DNA of 64,000 nucleotides from CAMLIZ01 sp036231905 (GCF_036231905.1 NZ_JAZARE010000010.1:124001-188000); one strand, 5' to 3'. Counted from the stretch's first letter, positions 33,295-45,546 are shown. Notes: generated by a model from the sequence alone, not told the origin. Program-made: numbers and translations.

Positions 33295-34332
33295 TTACTT
33301 GAAGGCGATGGCTTTGCCGGCGCCGTCCCGGACGTCGGCCCACTGCTTGCGCACCAGGGCCTTCACCGCGTCGGGCAGCGGCACGTACTCCAGGTCGGCC
33401 GCGTACTTGTCGCCAGCGGTGTACGCCCAGTCGAAGAACTTGAGCGTCTGCGCGGCCTGGGCCGGCTTGTCCTGCTGCTTGTGCACCAGGATGAAGGTGG
33501 CGCCGGTGATGGGCCAGGCGTCCTTGCCGGGTTGCTCGGTGAGGATCTGGTAGAAGCTCTTGCTCCAGTCGGCGCCGGCCGCTGCGGCCTTGAAGTTGAC
33601 GTCGTCCGGCGACACGAAGTTGCCGGCCTGGTTCTTCAGCAGCGCGTAGGCCATCTTGTTCTGCTTGGCATACGCGTACTCCACGTAGCCGATGGAGTTG
33701 GGCAGGCGCTGCACGTAGGAGGACACGCCTTCGTTGCCCTTGCCGCCCGCGCCGGTGGGCCAGTTGACCGCGGTGCCTTCGCCAACCTTGGCCTTCCACT
33801 CGGCATTCACCTTCGACAGGTAGTTGGTGAAGACGAAGGTGGTGCCCGAGCCGTCGGCACGGCGCACCGGCGCAATGGCCGCGTCCGGCAGCGGCACGCC
33901 AGGGTTCAGCGCCGTGATCGCGGCGTCGTTCCACTTGGTGATCTTGCCGAGGTAGATGTCACCCAGGACCTGGCCGGTGAGCTTCACCTGGCCGGGCTGG
34001 ATGCCTTTGATGTTGACCACCGGGACCACGCCACCGATGACGGTGGGGAACTGCACCAGACCGTTTTTGGCCAGCTCCTCGTCCTTCAACGGCATGTCCG
34101 ACGCACCGAAGTCGACCGTCTTGGCGGTGATCTGCTTGATGCCGGCGCCGGAGCCCACCGACTGGTAGTTGATCTTGGCGCCCGTTTCCTTGTGGAACAC
34201 CTCGGCCCACTTGGCATAGACGGGTGCGGGGAAGGTCGCGCCCGCCCCGGTCACGTCCTCGGCCAGGGCCCAGCCGCTGGCGAGGGCAAAAGCGGAGGCG
34301 ATGGCAACGGAGCGAAGGGAAACGAAGGTCAT
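33295..34332 (-). CDS. pstS: Periplasmic phosphate-binding protein PstS
   Basis: A 345-residue high-affinity phosphate receptor with a Sec signal peptide (ending ASGWALA, before EDVTGAGATFPAPVY). Family motifs include GAGATFPAPVYAKW, YQSVGSGAGIKQI, FGASDMPL and RRADGSGTTFVFTNYL, which together build the phosphate site. It is the first gene of pstSCAB-phoU-phoBR, and a PHO box with a correctly placed -10 lies just upstream. A GGAAAGG Shine-Dalgarno precedes the ATG. Confidence 0.97.
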   Translation of the reverse strand: MTFVSLRSVAIASAFALASGWALAEDVTGAGATFPAPVYAKWAEVFHKETGAKINYQSVGSGAGIKQITAKTVDFGASDMPLKDEELAKNGLVQFPTVIGGVVPVVNIKGIQPGQVKLTGQVLGDIYLGKITKWNDAAITALNPGVPLPDAAIAPVRRADGSGTTFVFTNYLSKVNAEWKAKVGEGTAVNWPTGAGGKGNEGVSSYVQRLPNSIGYVEYAYAKQNKMAYALLKNQAGNFVSPDDVNFKAAAAGADWSKSFYQILTEQPGKDAWPITGATFILVHKQQDKPAQAAQTLKFFDWAYTAGDKYAADLEYVPLPDAVKALVRKQWADVRDGAGKAIAFK

Positions 34333-34368
34333 GTCAGCCTTTCCAGAGCAAGATTCGTCGATGACGGC

Positions 34369-34402
34369 ACTCTAGGCAGGCTGTATGACATCCATGTGAC
34401 AG
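34369..34402 (-). promoter_or_regulatory. PHO box and -10 of the pst-pho operon
   Basis: On the minus strand CTGTCAC-ATGG-ATGTCAT (34402-34385) matches two 7-bp PHO half-sites with the standard 4-bp spacer. Ten bp downstream, TAGAGT (34374-34369) is a -10 element, the geometry of PhoB-activated promoters, where the PHO box replaces the -35. The palindrome CTGTCA-CA-TGACAG at 34411-34424 and the nearby TGTCAC adjoin it and may be extra PhoB half-sites. Confidence 0.78.
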
Positions 34403-34513
34403 AAAAGCGCCTGTCACATGACAGTGTCACGATGAGTCATGGGCATGTCATGCCCGACGAGCAGGCCGATGCCCTGGGGTGCCCCGGGGCCTCTTGTCCG
34501 CAGGGGCGGTCGA

Positions 34514-35845
34514 TCAGGCGTTGACCGCGTCGGCCAGGCGCTGGGCACAGCGTTTGGCCACGTCGGCCTCGCGCGCCTCGACCATCACCCGCAGCACCGG
34601 CTCGGTGCCGGACGCACGGATCAGCACCCGGCCGCTGTCGCCGAGCTCACGCACGACGGCCTGCTGCTCACGCGCCAGCGCGGCACTGGTCTTCCAGTCC
34701 ACACCGTCGGCCAGGCGCACGTTGATCAAGGTCTGGGGAAACAGCGTCACGCCCTCCAGCAGCTGCGCCAGGCTGCGCCCGCTGCGGCTCACGGCCTGCA
34801 GCACCTGCAGCGCGCTGACGATGCCGTCGCCGGTGGTGTGCTTGTCCAGCGCCAGCAGGTGACCGGAGCCTTCACCGCCCAGCAGCCAGCCGCGCGCGCT
34901 CAGCTCTTCCAGCACATAACGGTCGCCCACCTTCGCGCGCACCAGCCCGACGTCGCGACTGCGCAACGCCAGCTCCACCGCCATGTTGGTCATCAGCGTT
35001 CCGACCGCGCCCTCGATGCGCTGCCCTTGGGCCAGGCGGTCGGCCACCATCACGTACAGCAGCTCGTCGCCATTGAACAGGCGGCCTTGGGCGTCCACCA
35101 TCTGCAGGCGGTCGGCATCGCCGTCCAGCGCGATGCCGTAGTCCGCGCCGGTTTCCTTGACCTTCTCCACCAGCGCAGCCGGGGCGGTGGCGCCCACGCC
35201 AGCATTGATATTCAGGCCGTTCGGATGGCAACCGATGCAGGTGATGTCGGCGCCCAACTCATGAAACACATCCGGCGCCACGTGATAGGCGGCGCCATGG
35301 GCGCCGTCGACCACCAGCTTCAGGCCCTTGAGGGTGAGCTCGCCGGCGATCGTGCTCTTGCAGAACTCGATGTAGCGACCACGGGCATCGTCCACGCGGC
35401 GCACCTTGCCCAGCGCGGCGGAGTCCACCCATTGCGGCGCCTCCTCCAGCGCGGCCTCGACGGCCGCCTCCCACTCGTCGGGCAGCTTCTCGCCCCGCGA
35501 GGAGAAGAACTTCACTCCGTTGTCGCCGAAGGGATTGTGGGAGGCGCTGATCACAACGCCCAGGTCCACCCGCAGCGCACGGGTGAGGTAAGCGACACCC
35601 GGTGTGGGCAGCGGGCCGGTCATCATCACGTCCACGCCCGCGGAAGCAAAACCCGCTTCGAGCGCCGACTCGATCATGTAGCCCGAGATGCGGGTGTCCT
35701 TGCCGATCAGCACCGTGGCCTTCTTGGCGGTGCGCTTGAGCACCCGGCCCACGGCGTGGCCAAGGCGCAGCATGAAGTCGGGGGTGATGGGGGCCTGGCC
35801 GACCGTGCCACGGATGCCATCGGTACCGAAGTAGGTTCTGCTCAT
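34514..35845 (-). CDS. glmM: Phosphoglucosamine mutase
   Basis: Interconverts glucosamine-6-phosphate and glucosamine-1-phosphate on the way to UDP-GlcNAc for peptidoglycan and lipopolysaccharide. 443 residues, full length: RTYFGTDGIRG at the start, active-site serine S102 in VVISASHNPFGDNG, metal site DGDADR, sugar loop GEGSGH and phosphate loop RASGTEPVLRVMVE. Its ATG overlaps the folP stop. The folP-glmM order downstream of ftsH is conserved in proteobacteria. Confidence 0.98.
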   Translation of the reverse strand: MSRTYFGTDGIRGTVGQAPITPDFMLRLGHAVGRVLKRTAKKATVLIGKDTRISGYMIESALEAGFASAGVDVMMTGPLPTPGVAYLTRALRVDLGVVISASHNPFGDNGVKFFSSRGEKLPDEWEAAVEAALEEAPQWVDSAALGKVRRVDDARGRYIEFCKSTIAGELTLKGLKLVVDGAHGAAYHVAPDVFHELGADITCIGCHPNGLNINAGVGATAPAALVEKVKETGADYGIALDGDADRLQMVDAQGRLFNGDELLYVMVADRLAQGQRIEGAVGTLMTNMAVELALRSRDVGLVRAKVGDRYVLEELSARGWLLGGEGSGHLLALDKHTTGDGIVSALQVLQAVSRSGRSLAQLLEGVTLFPQTLINVRLADGVDWKTSAALAREQQAVVRELGDSGRVLIRASGTEPVLRVMVEAREADVAKRCAQRLADAVNA

Positions 35846-36699
35846 GGTGTTGGAATCTCGTTGTTCTGGGAGGGCAAGCCTGCGGCTTGCCAGATCTTCA
35901 GGGCGTCCACCGTGGCGGCCACATCGTGCACGCGCACGATGCGTGCGCCCCGCTGCACGGCCGCCAAGGCCGCTGCCACGCTGCCGGCCAGCCGCTCGGC
36001 CACCGGGCGGCCCGTGAGCGCGCCCAGCGTGGATTTGCGCGACCAGCCGACCAGCAGGGGGTAGCCCAGGGCGAGCAGCTCGTGCTGACGCTGCAGCAGT
36101 TCAAGATTGTGCTGTACCGTCTTGCCGAACCCGACCCCCGGATCGAGCGTGATGCGCTCGGCGGCAATGCCCTGACGGCGCAACTCGGCCGCCCGCTCGG
36201 CGAGGAAGCGGCCGACCTCCCCCACCACGTCCGCATACGCAGGATCGCCCTGCATGGTGCCCGGCTCGCCGCGCATGTGCATCAGGCACACGCCGGCCGA
36301 CGCATGCGCCGCCACCAGCGCCACGGCGCCTGGCCGCATCAAGGCCCGCACGTCGTTCACGATGTCCACACCGAGCTCGAGCGCCGCCTCCATCACCAGC
36401 GGCGTGCTGGTGTCCACCGACACGGGCAGACCGAGGGTGGTGGCATGGGCCAGCACCGGCCGCACGCGCGCAAGCTCTTCCTCGGGTGAGGGACTGCGGG
36501 CGCCGGGCCGGGTGGATTCACCGCCAATGTCCAGGATGTCGGCGCCCTCCGCCTTCAGCTGGTCGCAATGCGCCAGGGCCGCATCCGTGCTCGCAAACCG
36601 GCCGCCGTCCGAAAACGAATCCGGCGTGACGTTGACGATGCCCATGACCTGCGGCCGCCTCAGGTCGATGCGAAAGCGGGTGGTTTGCCAATGCGCCAT
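35842..36699 (-). CDS. folP: Dihydropteroate synthase
   Basis: Condenses p-aminobenzoate with dihydropterin pyrophosphate in folate synthesis; the target of sulfonamides. 285 residues with MGIVNVTPDSFSDGG, the pterin-binding DILDIGGESTRPGA, DPGVGFGKTVQHN and VGWSRKS signatures. It ends with ATGA overlapping glmM and is preceded by the ftsH terminator hairpin. Confidence 0.98.
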   Translation of the reverse strand: MAHWQTTRFRIDLRRPQVMGIVNVTPDSFSDGGRFASTDAALAHCDQLKAEGADILDIGGESTRPGARSPSPEEELARVRPVLAHATTLGLPVSVDTSTPLVMEAALELGVDIVNDVRALMRPGAVALVAAHASAGVCLMHMRGEPGTMQGDPAYADVVGEVGRFLAERAAELRRQGIAAERITLDPGVGFGKTVQHNLELLQRQHELLALGYPLLVGWSRKSTLGALTGRPVAERLAGSVAAALAAVQRGARIVRVHDVAATVDALKIWQAAGLPSQNNEIPTP

Positions 36700-36713
36700 G
36701 GAAAGAAGTAGAA

Positions 36714-36735
36714 ACGGGGCGCCTTAGCGCCCCGT
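36714..36735 (-). terminator. Hairpin after ftsH
   Basis: ACGGGGCGC / GCGCCCCGT, a 9-bp perfect inverted repeat with a 4-nt loop, between the ftsH stop and the folP start. On the minus strand the 3' arm is followed by GTTTCTACTTCTTTCC, which is pyrimidine-rich but has no clean T run. It may partly terminate ftsH transcripts. Confidence 0.5.
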
Positions 36736-36757
36736 GTGCAGTCGTGCAGTGTGATGC

Positions 36758-38656
36758 TCAGGCCGTTGCCGGGGCGCCGTCCGGATTGACCGGCGTCGCC
36801 GTGCCACCCGGCCGCGAACTGGGGGTCCAGTCCTTCGGCGGGCGCGGTGGGCGGCCGTTCATGATGTCGTCAATCTGGTCGGCGTCGATGGTTTCCCATT
36901 CGAGCAGCGCCTTGGCCATCGCTTCCATCTTGTCCTTGTTGTCCTCGATGAGCTTGCGAGCGATGGTGTACTGCTCGTCGATGATGCGGCGCACTTCCGC
37001 ATCCACCTTGCGCATCGTTTCTTCCGACATGGTGGTCGTCTTGGTGACCGAGCGGCCGAGGAACACTTCGCCCTCGTTCTCCGCGTACACCATGGGGCCG
37101 AGCGCGTCGGTCATGCCGTAGCGGGTGACCATGTCGCGTGCCGTCTGCGTGGCCCGCTCGAAGTCGTTGCTGGCGCCGGTGGTCATCTGGCCCATGAACA
37201 CTTCTTCCGCGATGCGGCCGCCGAAGAGCATGGAGATCATGCTCAGCATGCGCACCTTGTCGGTGCTGTAGCGGTCCTTCTCGGGCAAGGACACGGTCAC
37301 GCCGAGGGCACCACCACGCGGGATGATGGTCACCTTGTGCACCGGGTCCAGCTTGGGCAGCAGGCGACCGATCAACGCGTGGCCGGCTTCGTGGTAGGCC
37401 GTGTTCCTGCGCTCGTCCTCGTCCATCACCATGGACTTGCGCTCGGTGCCCATGATGATCTTGTCCTTGGCCTTCTCGAAGTCGACCATCTCCACCACCC
37501 GGCCGTTGCGGCGCGCCGCGAAGAGCGCTGCTTCGTTCACCAGGTTGGCCAGGTCGGCGCCGGAGAAGCCCGGGGTGCCGCGCGCAATGATGTCGGCCTT
37601 GATGTCGCTGCCGATCGGCACCTTGCGCATGTGCACTTGGAGGATCTGCTCACGGCCTCGGATGTCGGGCAGCGTGACATACACCTGACGGTCGAAGCGG
37701 CCCGGACGCAGCAGCGCAGGGTCCAGGATGTCGGGCCGGTTGGTGGCCGCCATCACGATCACACCCAGGTTGGTCTCGAAACCGTCCATCTCGACCAGCA
37801 TCTGGTTCAGGGTCTGCTCGCGCTCGTCGTTGCCGCCGCCCAGGCCGGCGCCACGGTGGCGGCCGACGGCGTCGATCTCGTCGACGAAGATGATGCAAGG
37901 CGCGCTCTTCTTGGCCTGCTCGAACATGTCGCGCACGCGGGCCGCGCCCACGCCGACGAACATTTCGACGAAATCAGAGCCCGAGATGCTGAAGAACGGC
38001 ACCTTGGCTTCACCGGCGATCGCCTTGGCTAGCAAGGTCTTGCCGGTGCCCGGAGGGCCGACCATCAGCACGCCACGCGGGATGCGGCCACCGAGTTTCT
38101 GGAACTTCTGCGGATCCTTCAGGAAGTCCACCAGTTCCTTCACCTCTTCCTTGGCCTCGTCGCAGCCGGCGACATCGGCAAAGGTCACCGTGTTGTTGCT
38201 CTCGTCGAGCATGCGCGCGCGCGACTTGCCGAAGCTGAACGCTCCGCCCTTGCCGCCGCCTTGCATCTGGCGCATGAAGTAGATCCACACGCCGATCAGC
38301 AGCAGCATCGGGCCCCAGCTGACCAGCAGGCTGAGCAGCACCGACGGCTCTTCGCGCGGCTTGACGTCGAACTTGACGCCGTTGTTGATCAGGTCGCCCA
38401 CCAGGCCGCGGTCCAGGTAGGTGGCCGTCGACCGCAGCTTCTTGTCATCGGTGGTGAGGGCGATGATCTCGGTGCCGCCATTGCCCTCTTGCAGGGTGAC
38501 CTGCTTGATGTGCTTGTTGCGCACCTCATCGAGGAATTCGGAGTAACCGATCTGGTTACCCTGCGTCGCCCCACGGTCGAACTGCTTGAACACGGTGAAC
38601 AGCACGAGTGCGATCACCAGCCACACAGCGACTTTGGAGAACCATTGATTGTTCAC
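36758..38656 (-). CDS. ftsH: ATP-dependent zinc metalloprotease FtsH
   Basis: Membrane-anchored AAA+ protease that degrades misassembled membrane proteins and short-lived regulators such as LpxC. 632 residues: TM1 ~8-24, a periplasmic domain, TM2 ~107-127, Walker A GPPGTGKT (200-207), pore loop MFVGVG, Walker B IIFVDEIDA, second region of homology and zinc site HEAGH (422-426). The GTG at 38656 is chosen because AAAAGGAG precedes it and it gives the family N-terminus NNQWFSK; an upstream TTG adds seven residues. It lies downstream of rlmE, as in E. coli. Confidence 0.97.
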   Translation of the reverse strand: MNNQWFSKVAVWLVIALVLFTVFKQFDRGATQGNQIGYSEFLDEVRNKHIKQVTLQEGNGGTEIIALTTDDKKLRSTATYLDRGLVGDLINNGVKFDVKPREEPSVLLSLLVSWGPMLLLIGVWIYFMRQMQGGGKGGAFSFGKSRARMLDESNNTVTFADVAGCDEAKEEVKELVDFLKDPQKFQKLGGRIPRGVLMVGPPGTGKTLLAKAIAGEAKVPFFSISGSDFVEMFVGVGAARVRDMFEQAKKSAPCIIFVDEIDAVGRHRGAGLGGGNDEREQTLNQMLVEMDGFETNLGVIVMAATNRPDILDPALLRPGRFDRQVYVTLPDIRGREQILQVHMRKVPIGSDIKADIIARGTPGFSGADLANLVNEAALFAARRNGRVVEMVDFEKAKDKIIMGTERKSMVMDEDERRNTAYHEAGHALIGRLLPKLDPVHKVTIIPRGGALGVTVSLPEKDRYSTDKVRMLSMISMLFGGRIAEEVFMGQMTTGASNDFERATQTARDMVTRYGMTDALGPMVYAENEGEVFLGRSVTKTTTMSEETMRKVDAEVRRIIDEQYTIARKLIEDNKDKMEAMAKALLEWETIDADQIDDIMNGRPPRPPKDWTPSSRPGGTATPVNPDGAPATA

Positions 38657-38826
38657 CGCGGCTCCTTTTCTAACCAAAACATCACAGCACCCGCGTCAGG
38701 CACTGCCACGGTAATTGGGGACGATTCTAGTGCACGCAAGCAGCTTGCCTGCCCGAATTTGACCTTCCGAACCCGGTGGGTTCCCTTGGATATTCCTGCA
38801 CTGACTGGCCTTTTTTCGGCGGGTTT

Positions 38827-39501
38827 TCAACGGTTCTTGAGACCCAGGCCCACCAAAAACGTTTCCGCCGACCGGTCCCGCGAGGCTTTGGGCTTGATCG
38901 GCTTGACCACGCGGAAATTGCGCTTGAACATTTCCACGAGCTGGCTGTAACCACTGCCGTGAAACACCTTGCACACCAGCGCGCCTTCCGGCCGAAGGTG
39001 TTTGTTCGCAAATTCCATCGCCAGTTCCACCAGGTGTGCGATCCGCGCGGCGTCCGAGCTCTCGATGCCGGAGAGGTTGGGCGCCATGTCCGACACCACC
39101 ACGTCCACCGGCTGGCCCCCCAGTGCGTCCACCAGCTGCTGCATCACCGCGTCCTCGCGAAAGTCGCCCTCGATGAAGCGCACGCCCTCGATCGGCTCCA
39201 TGGGCAGGACGTCCAGCGCGATGATGGTGCCGTTCAGCTCACCCACCGCCGCGCCGCCCACGCCCGCCTCCTTGGGCGCAAACTTGCGGCGCAGGTACTG
39301 GCTCCAGGCACCCGGCGTGGCGCCCAGGTCCACCACCACCTGGCCAGGTCGCAGCAGCTTCAGGCTCTCGTCGATCTCCTTGAGCTTGTAGGCCGCGCGC
39401 GCCCGATACCCCTCCCTCTGCGCGAGCCGCACATACGGGTCGTTCATGTGGTCCGCCAGCCAGGCCTTGTTGACCTTTTTGCTCTTCGTCTTGATCTTCA
39501 T
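38827..39501 (-). CDS. rlmE: 23S rRNA 2'-O-ribose U2552 methyltransferase RlmE (FtsJ/RrmJ)
   Basis: Methylates U2552 in the 23S A-loop, a late step of 50S assembly. 224 residues with a basic N-terminus (KIKTKSKKVNKAWL), SAM motif VVDLGATPGAWSQYL and the FtsJ catalytic K-D-K-E tetrad (K in the RARAAYKL region, D in VVSDMAPNLSG, K in LVCKVFHGSGY, E near DRSAETF). The ATG at 39501 gives the family start. Its -10 box overlaps that of the divergent yhbY. Confidence 0.97.
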   Translation of the reverse strand: MKIKTKSKKVNKAWLADHMNDPYVRLAQREGYRARAAYKLKEIDESLKLLRPGQVVVDLGATPGAWSQYLRRKFAPKEAGVGGAAVGELNGTIIALDVLPMEPIEGVRFIEGDFREDAVMQQLVDALGGQPVDVVVSDMAPNLSGIESSDAARIAHLVELAMEFANKHLRPEGALVCKVFHGSGYSQLVEMFKRNFRVVKPIKPKASRDRSAETFLVGLGLKNR

Positions 39502-39522
39502 GGGAAGTTGCTCTTGCGAGCC

Positions 39523-39529
39523 GATAATA
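39523..39529. promoter_or_regulatory. Overlapping divergent -10 boxes of yhbY and rlmE
   Basis: GATAAT (39523-39528, plus) lies 6 nt before the yhbY ATG, and TATTAT (39529-39524, minus) lies 22 nt before the rlmE ATG. The two hexamers share five base pairs, so only one RNA polymerase could open this site at a time. No good -35 is visible for either. Confidence 0.45.
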
Positions 39530-39534
39530 GGTGC

Positions 39535-40008
39535 ATGCCTGCAATTGAACTCAGTCCGGCCGAGCGCAAGGGTTTCCGCGCCGATGCCCACCACCTTGAC
39601 CCCGTCGTGCAAATCGGCGGCGAGGGCCTGACACCCGCTGTCACCAAGGAAATCGACAGTGCGCTCAAGGCCCACGGCCTGATCAAGGTGCGTGTGTTCT
39701 CCGACGACCGGGAGCAACGCGCCGAGCTGCTGGCCCGCCTGGCCGACGACCTGAACGCCGCCCCCATCCAGCACATCGGCAAGCTGCTGGTGCTGTGGCG
39801 GCCCATCCCGCCCAAGGAGAAGGCGGAGGACGAGGATCGCCGGCCGGGCCCGAAGATCGTCAAACTCGTCAAGTTCTCCAAGAGCGGCAACCACCGGCCG
39901 CAGGTGAAGAAGGTGAAGGTCATGGGGAATGAACGGGTGACCGCCGGCGGCACCATCAAGCGCGCCAAGAAGCGCCTGGCCACCAGCGTCAAGAAAACCG
40001 CCGCCTGA
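39535..40008 (+). CDS. yhbY: YhbY family RNA-binding protein (CRM domain)
   Basis: A 157-residue protein with an N-terminal CRM domain, a ribosome-assembly RNA-binding fold: LSPAERKGFRADAHHLDPVV, QIGGEGLTPAV, the alpha-helix EIDSALKAHGLIKVRV and HIGKLLVLWRP. E. coli YhbY (~97 residues) associates with pre-50S particles. Here a ~60-residue lysine-rich tail (KKVKVMGNERVTAGG...KRAKKRLATS) follows and probably adds nonspecific RNA affinity. It is divergent from rlmE, also a 50S-assembly gene. The -10 box spacing suggests a leaderless mRNA. Confidence 0.93.
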   Translation: MPAIELSPAERKGFRADAHHLDPVVQIGGEGLTPAVTKEIDSALKAHGLIKVRVFSDDREQRAELLARLADDLNAAPIQHIGKLLVLWRPIPPKEKAEDEDRRPGPKIVKLVKFSKSGNHRPQVKKVKVMGNERVTAGGTIKRAKKRLATSVKKTAA

Positions 40009-40029
40009 AGGGGCTCGCGTTCGCGCGCC

Positions 40030-40473
40030 TCATGCCGGCTTGGCCACACGCCAGGCCAGCGCGCACACCAGCGCCGCCTTCAGGATGAAGAGCCCGGCCG
40101 AGACGCCGTGCAGCACGGCGAACGACATCCCCGCCTGGCCCGCCCGGGCCGCTGCGAGCATGGGCTGCAGCGCGAAGTAACCCGCCACGGTGCAGAACAG
40201 GGTCGCAAGCAGCAGCACCAGGTTGGCGCTGAAAATGGAACCCTTTCCTGCCTCGGCATCCACCCGGGCCACACCGCGCTCCATCAGGAACAGCGCGATG
40301 GCCATCACCAGGCTGAGATACGCCTCCTGCGCAAAAAGCCGGGCCACCACCCGCCCGGCCTCCGGCGGCGCGAGGGTGGCAAACGCAGCGGGCGCGGCGA
40401 TGGCGCCTATGCAGACCAGCAGCCCGGCCCACAGGGCCGGCAGCAGCATGCGCAGCCGCGCCTTCACGTTCAC
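40030..40473 (-). CDS. DUF4149 membrane protein
   Basis: A 147-residue inner-membrane protein with four hydrophobic segments (about 9-33, 50-64, 82-104, 118-140), matching the DUF4149 family, whose function is unknown. The GTG start at 40473 overlaps the greA stop (GTGA), so it is translationally coupled to greA. That pairing recurs in betaproteobacteria. Nothing in the sequence indicates enzymatic activity. Confidence 0.85.
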   Translation of the reverse strand: MNVKARLRMLLPALWAGLLVCIGAIAAPAAFATLAPPEAGRVVARLFAQEAYLSLVMAIALFLMERGVARVDAEAGKGSIFSANLVLLLATLFCTVAGYFALQPMLAAARAGQAGMSFAVLHGVSAGLFILKAALVCALAWRVAKPA

Positions 40474-40946
40474 AGGTAGCGAACGTCGACGATCTCGTAG
40501 CGCTTCACACCACCCGGGGCCATCACCTCGGCCACGTCGCCGGCCTCCTTGCCGATCATGGCGCGTGCGATCGGCGAGCTGATGGAGATCAGGCCCAGCT
40601 TCAGGTCCGCTTCGTCGTCGCCCACGATCTGGTAGGTGACTTCTGCACCGGAGGCTTCCTCCTCCAGGTCGACCGTGGCACCAAAAACCACGCGGCCGCC
40701 GGCGTCCAGCGCCGCCGGGTCGATCACCTGGGCGGCGGCCAGCTTGCCTTCGAGCTCCAGGATGCGGCCTTCGATGAAGCCCTGCTTGTCCTTGGCGGCC
40801 TCGTATTCGGCGTTTTCGGACAGGTCACCCTGGGCGCGCGCCTCGGAGATCGCCTGGATCACCGCGTGGCGCTCGACGGTCTTCAGGCGGTGCAGCTCTT
40901 CCTTGAGCTTTTCGGCGCCGCGTTTGGTCAATGGAATGGTGGCCAT
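40470..40946 (-). CDS. greA: Transcription elongation factor GreA
   Basis: Rescues backtracked RNA polymerase by stimulating transcript cleavage. 158 residues, the standard length: a coiled-coil N-terminal domain (TKRGAEKLKEELHRLKTVER) with the acidic tip ARAQGDLSENAEY that enters the secondary channel, and a C-terminal FKBP-like domain (SPIARAMIGKEAGDVAEV). The ATG at 40946 is preferred over one four codons upstream because it gives the family start MATIPLT. It lies downstream of the carB terminator. Confidence 0.97.
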   Translation of the reverse strand: MATIPLTKRGAEKLKEELHRLKTVERHAVIQAISEARAQGDLSENAEYEAAKDKQGFIEGRILELEGKLAAAQVIDPAALDAGGRVVFGATVDLEEEASGAEVTYQIVGDDEADLKLGLISISSPIARAMIGKEAGDVAEVMAPGGVKRYEIVDVRYL

Positions 40947-40969
40947 GGTGGGATTCAACGGGATAAAGC

Positions 40970-41010
40970 AAAACCGCCGCCAGGGTCCGTCAAGGACAGC
41001 CGGCGGCGGG
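40970..41010 (-). terminator. Terminator after carB
   Basis: Read on the minus strand, CCGCCGCC and GGCGGCGG (8 bp) enclose an inner GTCC/GGAC stem, and the 3' arm is followed by TTTTG. This is a reasonable Rho-independent terminator between carB and greA. Confidence 0.75.
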
Positions 41011-41024
41011 GGAGTGGCTGAAGT

Positions 41025-44271
<3,247 letters not shown>

Positions 44272-44279
<8 letters not shown>

Positions 44280-45432
44280 TCGTCTTCTCCGCCATCAGCG
44301 ACACGAAACGGTCGAACAGGTAGCCGATGTCATGGGGTCCGGGGGATGCTTCGGGGTGGCCCTGGAAGCAGAAGGCGGGTTTGTCGGTGCGGGCCAGGCC
44401 CTGCAGCGTGCCGTCGAACAGGCTCACGTGGGTGGCTCGCAGGTTGGCCGGCAGCGTCTTCTCGTCCACCGCGAACCCGTGGTTCTGGCTGGTGATGCTG
44501 ACGCGGCCGTTGTCCAGGTCCTTCACCGGATGGTTGGCGCCGTGGTGGCCGAACTTCATCTTGAAGGTCTTGGCGCCGGAGGCCAGCGCCATGATCTGGT
44601 GCCCCAGGCAGATGCCGAAGGTCGGGATGCCGGTGTCGATCAGTTCGCGCGTGGCCTGCACCGCATAGTCGCAGGCGGCCGGATCGCCGGGGCCATTGGC
44701 GAGGAAGATGCCGTCGGGCCGGTGCTTGAGCACGTCGGCGGCCGGCGCCTGGGCCGGCAGCACCGTGATGCGGCAGCCGCGGCTGGCCAGCATGCGAAGG
44801 ATGTTGCGCTTGACGCCATAGTCATACGCCACCACGTGGAATCGCGGTGACGCCTGTTGTCCGTAGCCTTTGCCCAGGGACCATTCGGTCTCGGTCCATT
44901 CGTAGGGCGTGCGGGTGGAGACCACCTTGGCGAGGTCCAGGCCCGACATGTCCGGCGCCGACCTCGCCGCCGCAATCGCTTGATCGATGTCGGCTTGGGT
45001 GAGCGTGGTGCCCGCGGCAAAGGTGGTGATGCAGCCGTTCTGCGCGCCCTTGCTGCGCAGCACCCGCGTGAGGCGGCGGGTGTCGATGTTGGCGATGGCC
45101 ACCGTGCCCTCGCGCTCCAGGTACTGCGGCAAGGTCATCGTCTGGCGGAAGTTCGACGACAGGACCGGCAGGTCCTTGATGATCAGACCGGCGGCATGGA
45201 CTTTCGAGGCTTCGACATCCTCCTCGTTGACGCCGTAGTTGCCGATGTGCGGATACGTCAGGGTGACGATCTGCTGGGCATAGCTGGGGTCGGTGAGGAT
45301 TTCCTGGTAGCCGGTGAGTGCGGTGTTGAACACCACTTCGCCGACCGTGCGACCGGCAGCGCCGATCGAGGTGCCTTGAAAGACCGTGCCGTCTGCGAGT
45401 GCGAGGAGTGCGGGGGGCAGTACGGGCAGCAC
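44272..45432 (-). CDS. carA: Carbamoyl-phosphate synthase small subunit (glutaminase)
   Basis: Supplies ammonia from glutamine to CarB. 386 residues: the CarA N-terminal domain (LALADGTVFQGTSIG, NTALTGYQEILTDPSY) and a class I glutamine amidotransferase with nucleophile Cys in FGICLGHQIMAL and HGANHPV...QNHGFAV. I chose the GTG at 45432, preceded by GGAG, because it gives the family N-terminus; the much longer ORF upstream is noncoding. A TATAAT box lies about 110 bp upstream. Confidence 0.95.
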
Positions 45433-45540
45433 GGAAAACTCCAGTTTGTGCGCGCCCAGCTCCGCTGCGTTCGAGCGTGAGTCCGGTGGGAAACTGAAAC
45501 GAGTTTCGCTAGGCAGCGGTGTGGGCAGGTAAACCGCGGA

Positions 45541-45546
45541 ATTATA
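45541..45546 (-). promoter_or_regulatory. -10 box of carAB
   Basis: Minus-strand TATAAT followed by TCCGCGG, giving a leader of about 100 nt before carA. The leader contains GAAAC-TC-GTTTC, a small hairpin. No strong -35 hexamer is seen. The rest of the 219-bp gap up to the divergent EamA gene shows nothing else I can name. Confidence 0.5.

Noticed and set aside
45433..45540. Pyrimidine-sensing riboswitch or attenuator in the carAB leader
   Set aside because: Only a 5-bp hairpin (GAAAC/GTTTC) is visible, without a T tract or known regulatory fold. Too weak to call.
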